The notes under the pieces were generated by a model that was given only the letters and a program-made list of their open reading frames with translations, did no database searches and was not told the DNA's origin. Both the position numbers and the translations under genes were made by a program. Positions 5,821 to 11,424 of a DNA stretch of 11,424 nucleotides are shown here, piece after piece; position 1 is the stretch's first letter; every line of letters begins with the position of its first letter. The stretch is from Bifidobacterium breve (GTDB lineage Bacteria > Actinomycetota > Actinomycetes > S36-B12). The stretch is taken from assembly GCA_945870085.1 (NCBI GenBank), contig CAMBQX010000042.1, positions 1 to 11,424 on the forward strand. The letters run 5' to 3'.

Positions 5821-6282
5821 ATGATCGATCTGAAAAAGCTTCGCACCGGCCCCCTAGCCCATTTCACAAGGCGCCACCGCCGATCAATCGCCGCCGCCTG
5901 TGCCGCGCTGGCCGTACTGCTCGCCCTCGGCTCCGTGCGTTCGGTCGCAACCCCCGCCAGCACCAACCCGCCAACCGGTACCCTCGCAACTTTGGAGAGC
6001 GGTTACGTCGCCATCCCGGTGCCGCTTTCGCCTCCGGCAGCAGCGGGGCTACTACATGTTGGCGACATCATCGATTTAATTGCGGTTACTGACACCGGTA
6101 CGGCATCAACCGTGGCCCGCGGCGCCCGCGTCACCGGGGTACCGGCCGCCGGCGGCTTTATGTCAACCACTTCAGCGCTGGTGCTAGTTGCGGTGGATGA
6201 GCCGAGCGCGTTAAGGATTGCCGGTGCAACCGGCAGCAGCGACCTGACTTTTGCCATGCATCCACAAACAGCGCTGCAGTAG
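5821..6282 (+). CDS. RcpC/CpaB-like membrane-anchored protein, lacking a full SAF domain
   Basis: A 153-residue protein with a basic N-terminal stretch (HFTRRHRRS), one hydrophobic segment at about 22-40 (IAAACAALAVLLALGSV), then an extracellular part. Residues 60-95, YVAIPVPLSPPAAAGLLHVG followed by DIIDLIAV, match the core that follows the SAF domain in RcpC/CpaB proteins of Flp pilus assembly. Actinobacteria commonly have a SAF-domain protein of about 200 residues next to fmdB. Here the SAF part (normally a VVVAARDLPAGT-like stretch) is missing between the membrane segment and the RcpC-like core, with only about 20 Pro/Thr-rich residues in its place. No pilus genes are nearby, so a pilus role is doubtful. 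It ends 20 bases from the convergent aminotransferase stop. Confidence 0.7.
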   Translation: MIDLKKLRTGPLAHFTRRHRRSIAAACAALAVLLALGSVRSVATPASTNPPTGTLATLESGYVAIPVPLSPPAAAGLLHVGDIIDLIAVTDTGTASTVARGARVTGVPAAGGFMSTTSALVLVAVDEPSALRIAGATGSSDLTFAMHPQTALQ

Positions 6283-6302
6283 TAGCCCTTCGTGGAAAAT
6301 GA

Positions 6303-7688
6303 TCACGCCGCATGATGCGGTGGCACATCAGCACGGAGCCGTGCATCACTTGACTCGAAGCCACCAGCCTCATCGGTTGTCGTATCGGGCAGCAGATCAA
6401 CCTGGAGTCGAGCCGAATCAGCCCTTGCTGAACCCACCGCGGATAAGGCCTGATCGAAAGCCCGCCCCATCGAATGTAGGTCTTCCCGGGTTATGACAAA
6501 TGGCGGCGACACCTGCAAACCGCCGTCGGCCAACCAACGGGTAAGTACTCCTTGTTCACGGGCTGCCCGCACCAGCCGAGCACCGATTGTCGGGTCCTCC
6601 TTGATCACGTCGGGGCGCAGTTGAACCGCCCCGAGTAAGCCCACCGTGCGGACGGCCGCAACATGACTATGTGCAGCTAACGGGTTCAACGCGGCTGAAA
6701 GTACCGGTGCCAGATCAGCGACACGGTCGACCAATTGCTCTCTCTCGATGATGTCTAGATTCACACTTGCGACAGCAGCGGCCGTCGCGTGCCCCGAATA
6801 GGTGTAGCCATGTCGCCAAATTAAACCCGGGGTATTCCAGAAAGGTTCGGCAACTCGGCCACTTACCAATACGGCACCCATTGGTAAATAGCCCGAGGTC
6901 AATCCTTTGGCGGTCAACATTAAATCTGGTTGCAAGTCCCAACGCTGCGAAGCGAACATCGAACCGGTACGGCCGTACCCACTGATTACTTCATCGGCAA
7001 CCAAGAGCACCCCACGCTCCTTGCAAATATCTCGAACCCGCGCCAAGTAGCCATCAGGTGGCGGGTACACCCCGCCGGCACCGATTACCGGCTCACAGAA
7101 AAATGCTGCAACATTCTCCGCGCCGATGGCGTCTATCTCAGCAGCAAGAGCTTCAGCGTCATCCCAAGTTACGTTTTGAACCTTGGGGTCAGGATCGCCG
7201 TGACCCTCACGATTTGCGGGGATACCACCGAGTGAAGTACCGGCAACATGCATGCCATGGTAGGAACGCTCGCGGGCAATAATTCGAGTTCGTTTCGGCT
7301 CGCCCATCAGTGACCAATACCGGGTAATCATTTTGAGCGCCGTATCAACAGCGTCGCTACCCCCGGAGGTGAAGAACACTTTGGCATCGGTAAGCCCCGA
7401 TAAGGCAGCCAAGCGATCTGCTAGGTCAAGGGTCGACTGGGTCGCATAATCGCCGAAACTCGAATAGGACGCGATCAAGTTCATCTGCGCGGCTGCCGCA
7501 TCAGCCATCTCGGTTCGACCATGGCCGACATTGCAATACCAAAGGGCCGCTGTGGAATCTAGGTATCTGCGGCCATCAGCCCCAATGACATGGGCTCCCT
7601 GCCCGGAGGAGATTACGAAGTCGTGGCCGGCAACCGCCGACATGTCAGCGAACGGATGCCACATTGCAGACGTGCGCTGGCTGGTCAC
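6303..7688 (-). CDS. Class III (omega-type) aminotransferase
   Basis: A PLP-dependent aminotransferase of 461 residues, cytoplasmic, moving an amino group from an amine or non-alpha amino acid to an alpha-keto acid such as pyruvate. Motifs: FTSGGSDAVDTALK for phosphate binding (about 106-119), SYHG (142-145), FFCEPVIGAGGVYPPPDGYL (about 196-215), ADEVISGYGRTG with the pyridine-nitrogen Asp (232) and TAKGLTSGYLPMGAV with the PLP Lys (261). The EPVIGAGGVxPPPDGY stretch points to the omega-transaminase group (beta-alanine, putrescine or taurine type); the exact amine cannot be read. About 30 residues beyond the usual end form a Ser/Asp-rich tail ending PPHHAA. GTG 7688 is chosen over TTG 7694 because TAGACT ends exactly six bases before it. 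It is divergent from the oxidoreductase gene across a palindrome, suggesting joint control. Confidence 0.9.
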   Translation of the reverse strand: MTSQRTSAMWHPFADMSAVAGHDFVISSGQGAHVIGADGRRYLDSTAALWYCNVGHGRTEMADAAAAQMNLIASYSSFGDYATQSTLDLADRLAALSGLTDAKVFFTSGGSDAVDTALKMITRYWSLMGEPKRTRIIARERSYHGMHVAGTSLGGIPANREGHGDPDPKVQNVTWDDAEALAAEIDAIGAENVAAFFCEPVIGAGGVYPPPDGYLARVRDICKERGVLLVADEVISGYGRTGSMFASQRWDLQPDLMLTAKGLTSGYLPMGAVLVSGRVAEPFWNTPGLIWRHGYTYSGHATAAAVASVNLDIIEREQLVDRVADLAPVLSAALNPLAAHSHVAAVRTVGLLGAVQLRPDVIKEDPTIGARLVRAAREQGVLTRWLADGGLQVSPPFVITREDLHSMGRAFDQALSAVGSARADSARLQVDLLPDTTTDEAGGFESSDARLRADVPPHHAA

Positions 7689-7694
7689 CCCCAA

Positions 7695-7700
7695 AGTCTA
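7695..7700 (-). promoter_or_regulatory. Putative -10 box for the leaderless aminotransferase message
   Basis: TAGACT on the minus strand, six bases (TTGGGG), then the GTG start. Its first three bases are the left end of the 20-bp palindrome. No convincing -35 is visible; GGCG directly before the hexamer may act as an extended -10. Confidence 0.5.
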
Positions 7701-7717
7701 CGCCACCGGTGGCGTAG
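7698..7717. promoter_or_regulatory. Perfect 20-bp palindrome between divergent genes (candidate operator)
   Basis: CTACGCCACCGGTGGCGTAG is its own reverse complement over all 20 bases. It lies between the starts of the aminotransferase (7688, minus) and the oxidoreductase (7729, plus). Each outer TAG is the start of a -10-like hexamer, TAGACT leftwards and TAGCGT rightwards. A dimeric regulator bound here would cover both promoters. Which regulator is unknown; no regulator gene lies in the window. Confidence 0.7.
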
Positions 7718-7720
7718 CGT
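7715..7720 (+). promoter_or_regulatory. Putative -10 box of the oxidoreductase operon
   Basis: TAGCGT ends eight bases before the ATG at 7729 and begins within the right end of the palindrome. The same hexamer precedes sepX. No Shine-Dalgarno sequence stands before the ATG, so a leaderless or nearly leaderless message is likely. Confidence 0.45.
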
Positions 7721-7728
7721 GCTCATCT

Positions 7729-8898
7729 ATGACCAGCCCACCCGCGCCGAGGCCGCCATCAACCGGCCGCGTCGTGCTGTTCGGTGCCACCGGGTACACC
7801 GGGCGCCTAACCGCCGAGGCCATGGTGCGTGCTGGATTAGCGCCGGTACTCGCCGGGCGCTCAGCTGCCAAGCTAACTGCTCTCGTGGCCGAACTAGCCC
7901 CGTATGCGCCACTTAGTGCAGCACCCACCTGGCAGGTTGCCGATGTCAGTGACCAGCAAAGCGTCGACGCACTCCTAGTAGGGCCCCAAGACGTCTTCGT
8001 TTCGACCGTCGGCCCTTTTACCCAGTTAGGGGCACCGGCCATCACCGCCGCGATCAGGGCCGGCGCTAGCTATGTCGACTCAACCGGTGAGTCACCATTT
8101 ATTCGTGACGTTTTCAAAAAATACAGAGCCCAAGCCGCGGTAACCGGAGCCCGACTCTTAACCGCATTTGGCTACGACTTCGTACCAGGCAACTTGGCCG
8201 GCGCCTTGGCCTTACAAGAGGCCCGAGCCAAAGGCGCGGTGCCAACGCGAGTCGAGATTGGCTACTTCGTCGGCGGAGATAGTTTTGGGATGAGCAGCGG
8301 CACCAAAGCGAGTGCCGCCTCCATCATGTTGGCACCGTCATTCGCGTTCAGCCGTGGTCGGATCAACACTGAACGCACAGCGCGAAGCACCAGCACCTTC
8401 CAAGTCGACGGTAAAGCTCTTGATGGGCTTAGTGTCGGTGGCAGTGAGCACTTCGCGCTCCCCCGACTTGACCAATCTCTGCAAGATGTTGGTGTCTACC
8501 TGGGCTGGGCGGGCAAGGCCACCAAAGCCGCCAGTGCCGCCAGCGGTGTGATGAGCGCGGCCGCGCGCATCCCCGGGCTAGCCAACCTGCTTGCTAAAGG
8601 CTTAAAAGCTGCCGCCGGTGATACCACCGGGCAAGGGCCAACGCCAAGACAGCTAAGTGCCACGACCTCAATTGCCGTGGCGCGAACTTTTGACGGGGTC
8701 GGGCGCAGCCTTTCGAGTGTCCAACTCACCGGCCCATCCCCATATTTATTGACTGCTGAATTACTCGCGTGGGCGGCGGCGATGTGCTTGGTGCATCCAA
8801 CACCAACAGGTGGTGCCTTCGGCCCGGTCGATGCGTTCGGCCTTGACAACCTCGTTCAAGGTTGTGCCGACATGGGCTTGGCACCGGTGGCAACATGA
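7729..8898 (+). CDS. Saccharopine dehydrogenase-like / trans-acting enoyl reductase-like NAD(P) oxidoreductase
   Basis: A 389-residue protein starting with a Rossmann fold: GRVVLFGATGYTGRLTAEAM (13-32, with GATGYTG at 19-25), LAGRSAAKL (41-49), then STVGPFTQLGAP (92-103), DSTGE (117-121) and GYDFVPGN (148-155). This pattern is typical of actinobacterial saccharopine-dehydrogenase-like proteins, which include the trans-acting enoyl reductases of mycobacterial lipid synthesis. A true lysine-pathway role is unlikely; reduction of a lipid or acyl substrate is possible, but the substrate is not shown. An Ala/Lys-rich hydrophobic stretch (WAGKATKAASAASGVMSAAA) might touch membrane. I chose ATG 7729: an upstream open frame to 7531 overlaps the divergent gene and its translation has no family features. 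The stop overlaps the next start by four bases. Confidence 0.85.
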   Translation: MTSPPAPRPPSTGRVVLFGATGYTGRLTAEAMVRAGLAPVLAGRSAAKLTALVAELAPYAPLSAAPTWQVADVSDQQSVDALLVGPQDVFVSTVGPFTQLGAPAITAAIRAGASYVDSTGESPFIRDVFKKYRAQAAVTGARLLTAFGYDFVPGNLAGALALQEARAKGAVPTRVEIGYFVGGDSFGMSSGTKASAASIMLAPSFAFSRGRINTERTARSTSTFQVDGKALDGLSVGGSEHFALPRLDQSLQDVGVYLGWAGKATKAASAASGVMSAAARIPGLANLLAKGLKAAAGDTTGQGPTPRQLSATTSIAVARTFDGVGRSLSSVQLTGPSPYLLTAELLAWAAAMCLVHPTPTGGAFGPVDAFGLDNLVQGCADMGLAPVAT

Positions 8899-9815
8899 CG
8901 GTATTGCAAGAAGTGGAGTGGCGGGGCCACCAATTGGCTCACGCCGACCGGGTTCAACCGTGGGTGACCCCACGCCTAGAAAGAAAGAAACTCGGCCTCA
9001 CGCATCCAGTTGACGATTTCCTGTTCGACTATTACCCGTATTCGGTTAACAAGCTCACCACTTGGCACCCCGGCTACGGAGTTGAGCTCCAAGGTGACGT
9101 CGCGGAGTTCGATCTTCACCCCGCTTACCGGAGGCTGAATAACGACGCCAATGGCATCACGGCCGACGTCAGCCAGCTGGCCACGAAAGCGGACCGACTC
9201 GATCTAGTGATTCGATTACTCGCTGGCACTAGTGCTCGCCCCGCGCAACTTAATTGTTTCGGATTACATGAATGGGCAATGGTTTACCAGACCCCAGATA
9301 TTCGGCATGCCAGTTATCCGCTACGCGTCACCAATGAAGTAGTTACCGCCACCGTCGATGAAATCGGGCTGCGCTGCACTCATATTGATGCCTACCGATT
9401 CTTCACCGACGCGGCAACGCCACTCAATATCATCGAGCCCACGCGCGAAAACCAACCCGATCTCGAGCAGCCTGGCTGCCTACACGCAAATATGGACCTC
9501 TATAAATATGCAATGTGGTTCACTCCTTGGGTTAGTAGTGATCTGATTGCCGATTGCTTCGAGTTGGCACGCTCAGCCAGAACCCTTGATATGCGCGCGG
9601 CACCATACGACCTAATCGATCTTGGTTATAAGCCGATTCGCATCGAAACTCCTGATGGCCGGCGCGAGTACGTCGATGAACAGCGCACCATAGCCGAGCG
9701 GGCCCAGCGGCTTCGTACCAAATTAAGTTTGACTGTGGAGAAACTTCGGGTAAGCATCTCGACGATTTCCACAGTTCCGGCAGCGCGCCCCCATTGCGCC
9801 AAGTTACCTATCTGA
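8895..9815 (+). CDS. Conserved protein of the family auto-named '3-methyladenine DNA glycosylase'
   Basis: A 306-residue protein matching an actinobacterial family I recognise by HPVDDFLFDYYPYS (37-50), WHPGYGV (57-63), CFGLHEWAMVYQ (121-132), RCTHIDAYRFFT (160-171), EQPGCLHANMDLYK (191-204) and the late RIETPDGRREYV (249-260). Databases commonly call it 3-methyladenine DNA glycosylase. I see no helix-hairpin-helix or other glycosylase signature, so the name should not be taken as function. The conserved Cys, His and Asp residues (C121, H125, C161, H163, D165, C195, H197) look like a metal or catalytic site; that is inference. The ATG overlaps the previous stop (ATGA, 8895-8898), so it is co-translated with the oxidoreductase. 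The last ~21 residues (after KLSLTVEKL) are beyond the usual family end and contain a small inverted repeat in the DNA. Confidence 0.75.
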   Translation: MTVLQEVEWRGHQLAHADRVQPWVTPRLERKKLGLTHPVDDFLFDYYPYSVNKLTTWHPGYGVELQGDVAEFDLHPAYRRLNNDANGITADVSQLATKADRLDLVIRLLAGTSARPAQLNCFGLHEWAMVYQTPDIRHASYPLRVTNEVVTATVDEIGLRCTHIDAYRFFTDAATPLNIIEPTRENQPDLEQPGCLHANMDLYKYAMWFTPWVSSDLIADCFELARSARTLDMRAAPYDLIDLGYKPIRIETPDGRREYVDEQRTIAERAQRLRTKLSLTVEKLRVSISTISTVPAARPHCAKLPI

Positions 9816-9845
9816 GCCCCGGCACGTAATCGAGACGGAGCGTTG

Positions 9846-11198
9846 ATGAAAGACGGCGAACCCGTGCACGGAGTCAGCCTTCGCGAGGCCACCAAGGTCT
9901 GGGGCTATGTCGGCATGAACAGCTTCGGTGGCCCCGCTGGGCAGATCTCGGTGATGCACCGCGAAATAGTCGAAGAGCGCCACTGGGTAAGTGAGAGTCG
10001 CTTCCTGCACGCATTGAACTACTGCATGGTGCTCCCGGGACCCGAAGCCCAACAATTGGCCACCTACATCGGCTGGCTAATGCATGGAGTTCGCGGCGGC
10101 GTTATCGCCGGCACCTTTTTTATCATTCCTGGGTTCATCGCAATGCTCGCCCTTTCGATCATCTACGCCACCTTGGGGTCAGTGACTTGGATCTCTGGGA
10201 TCTTCACCGGGCTTCAGGCAGCCGTAGTAGTTCTCGTTATCCACGCCTTCATCCGAATATCCAAACGCGCCCTTACCACTCCCCTGTTGAAAATCATTGC
10301 GGTCGCATCATTTCTAGCCATTTTCCTTTTCAATGCTCCATTTCCGCTACTGGTAGTCAGCGCCGGCATTGTTGGCTGGTTAATCTCCAGATCAACCATC
10401 GGATCAACAGCAGCTAAGCCCTCACACGGACCAACTCCGCTCTTGGCTGATGATGCCGTGCCTTCACCTCGGGCCGTGCGATCGGCATTTCGAGCGGCAG
10501 TTATCTGCGCAGTCCTGTGGGTGCTACCAATAATCGCCTTGGTCTTGATTACCGGTACCGAGAGTGTGTTTACGCAGGAGGCATTTCTGTTTTCCAAAGC
10601 TGCGCTGGTTACCTTCGGTGGCGCGTACGCGGTTCTGGGCTATGTAGCGCAACAAGCCGTCGGGAGGTACGGCTGGGTGTCGTCATCGGAGATGGCAACC
10701 GGCCTTGGGCTTGCCGAGAGCACTCCAGGGCCCCTCATCATGGTCGTGCAATTCATTGGCTTTCTGGCGGCGTACCACAATCCTGGGCAACTCCCGCCCA
10801 TAGTCGCCGGCGTTATTGGCTCACTAATAACCGTGTGGGTGACTTTCGTGCCCTGCTTCTTATTTATCTTCTTGGGCGCTCCTTTCGCTGAGAGATTGCG
10901 CGGTAACGCATCCTTGGCCGGAGCCCTCGCCGCTATCAGTGCAGCGGTGTCGGGAGTCATTCTCGACCTTGCGGCGTGGTTTGCGCTCCATACGTTCTTT
11001 GCAAACGTAACGGACCGCTCCTGGGGCCCGATTACCATCGCCTTCCCCGATCCAACATCTATTCAACTTCCAGCCTTGATAATCGCCGCGATTGCAGCCC
11101 TGCTGCTCTTTAAGTTCAAGTTATCTACCCTTAGACTGCTTGGTATCTGCTCGGCACTCGGATTCATCGCCGCCGTACTTGGTCTAACTTCAACTTAA
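9846..11198 (+). CDS. chrA: ChrA-type chromate ion transporter (two-domain CHR family)
   Basis: A 450-residue membrane protein of the long CHR family, which exports chromate from the cytoplasm, driven by the proton gradient in studied members. Both halves are visible. The N-terminal one has SFGGPAGQISVMHRE (26-40) and VLPGPEAQQLATYIGW (62-77). The C-terminal one has TFGGAYAVLGYVAQQAV (256-272) and ESTPGPLIMVVQFIGF (291-306), with about ten to twelve membrane segments in all and a polar linker near 183-212. Long members I know usually have FGGAYAVLPYV; here the Pro is Gly265. ATG 9846 is favoured by GGAG at 9837-9840; TTG 9843 is an alternative. Chromate export is the family assignment; the physiological ion in this organism is not proven. 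It starts 30 bases after the preceding gene, so may share its transcript, but it has its own good ribosome binding site. Confidence 0.92.
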   Translation: MKDGEPVHGVSLREATKVWGYVGMNSFGGPAGQISVMHREIVEERHWVSESRFLHALNYCMVLPGPEAQQLATYIGWLMHGVRGGVIAGTFFIIPGFIAMLALSIIYATLGSVTWISGIFTGLQAAVVVLVIHAFIRISKRALTTPLLKIIAVASFLAIFLFNAPFPLLVVSAGIVGWLISRSTIGSTAAKPSHGPTPLLADDAVPSPRAVRSAFRAAVICAVLWVLPIIALVLITGTESVFTQEAFLFSKAALVTFGGAYAVLGYVAQQAVGRYGWVSSSEMATGLGLAESTPGPLIMVVQFIGFLAAYHNPGQLPPIVAGVIGSLITVWVTFVPCFLFIFLGAPFAERLRGNASLAGALAAISAAVSGVILDLAAWFALHTFFANVTDRSWGPITIAFPDPTSIQLPALIIAAIAALLLFKFKLSTLRLLGICSALGFIAAVLGLTST

Positions 11199-11344
11199 GC
11201 ACGTTGACCGCTATTGCAGACGACTTGCACTTGCGTTATCGCCCTCTTTCGCTGGCTATTTCGCCTTGCTAGGTTCCAGGCAAATACCGACGCTATTCCA
11301 GATTTTTCCGGCACCCTTTCGACCTACAGAAGGTGAGTTACCCA
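11199..11344. other. Intergenic region before the peroxiredoxin gene
   Basis: These 146 bases hold no open frame of note and no strong hairpin terminator after chrA. TAGGTT near 11266-11271 with TTCGCT 16 bases upstream is a weak promoter candidate. AGAAGGTGAG at 11328-11337 is a clear ribosome binding site for the GTG at 11345, so this gene is not leaderless, unlike many others in the window. Confidence 0.4.
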
Positions 11345-11424
11345 GTGACTATTCGACTTGGCGATGAAGCCCCAGACTTCAAAGCAGATACCACCGACGG
11401 CCCAATTGACTTCTACGACTGGAA
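11345..11424 (+). CDS. Peroxiredoxin, 1-Cys (Prx6/AhpC-type), N-terminal part, cut by window end
   Basis: Twenty-six codons from GTG 11345 encode MTIRLGDEAPDF, then KADTTDGPIDFYDW. The G-D-x-APDF start is the beginning of the thioredoxin fold of AhpC/TSA peroxiredoxins, and the following x-T-T-x-GPIDFYDW resembles 1-Cys Prx6-type enzymes, in which FHDW is common. Such enzymes reduce hydrogen peroxide and organic peroxides in the cytoplasm. The peroxidatic Cys would lie about 20 residues beyond the window, so class and integrity cannot be checked. The ribosome binding site AGAAGGTGAG lies seven bases upstream. It follows chrA in the same direction; a link to chromate-caused oxidative stress is possible but only inferred. 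Confidence 0.85.
   Translation, partial: MTIRLGDEAPDFKADTTDGPIDFYDW

Noticed and set aside
6308..6320. CCGCATGATGCGG near the convergent gene ends as a possible terminator
   Set aside because: The stem has almost no loop, lies inside the aminotransferase coding end and has no T-run on either strand.
7531..7728. Upstream extension of the oxidoreductase reading frame
   Set aside because: It lies over the divergent aminotransferase gene and the promoter palindrome, and its translation does not resemble the Rossmann-fold family; ATG 7729 is the sensible start.
10214..11038. Two minus-strand open frames of 127 and 132 codons inside chrA
   Set aside because: chrA is supported by family motifs across its whole length; the antisense frames have no motifs of their own.

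Overview
The window looks like a chromosomal segment of an actinobacterium of moderately high G+C. The main reason is the order galU - rimJ-type acetyltransferase - sepX/glpR beside 5-formyltetrahydrofolate cyclo-ligase, an FmdB-type zinc-ribbon gene and a SAF/RcpC-like membrane protein, a neighbourhood I know from actinobacterial chromosomes. The finer taxon cannot be read from the sequence. Many genes seem to be transcribed without a leader: a TAnnnT-type -10 hexamer ends about six bases before the start codon and no Shine-Dalgarno sequence is present.

Layout. 1-450 is the right end of an IS481-type insertion sequence (3' end of its transposase plus terminal inverted repeat). It stops exactly at the encoded CCA end of a tRNA-Ala(CGC) gene (451-526, minus). 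Then, on the minus strand, come sepX/glpR (590-1360), a rimJ-like acetyltransferase (1450-2061) and galU (2058-2969). The gephyrin-like glp/moeA gene that usually lies between galU and rimJ is missing; the two genes overlap by four bases. Divergent from galU are 5-formyltetrahydrofolate cyclo-ligase (3010-3639) and a short-chain dehydrogenase (3698-4462). Convergent with these is a pair of FluC/CrcB fluoride channel genes (4468-4842 and 4839-5234, minus). Next, on the plus strand, is an FmdB-type zinc-ribbon gene with a repetitive Ser/Lys/Asp tail (5350-5763), preceded by a perfect CIRCE element (5311-5337), the HrcA heat-shock operator. It is followed by a short RcpC/CpaB-like membrane-anchored protein (5821-6282).

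The right half is probably metabolic and transport functions. A class III aminotransferase (6303-7688, minus) is divergent from a saccharopine-dehydrogenase-like/enoyl-reductase-like oxidoreductase (7729-8898). The 40-base gap between them holds a perfect 20-bp palindrome whose two ends form the start of both predicted -10 boxes. The oxidoreductase is translationally coupled to a conserved protein usually auto-named 3-methyladenine DNA glycosylase (8895-9815), followed by a two-domain ChrA chromate transporter (9846-11198) and the first 26 codons of a 1-Cys-type peroxiredoxin (11345 to the window end).

The observations most worth following up are the perfect CIRCE in front of fmdB, the palindrome between the divergent promoters at 7698-7717, the loss of glp from the division cluster, the insertion sequence abutting the tRNA CCA end, and the recurring leaderless promoter geometry. 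I found no CRISPR array, no phage module and no clearly new multi-gene system.
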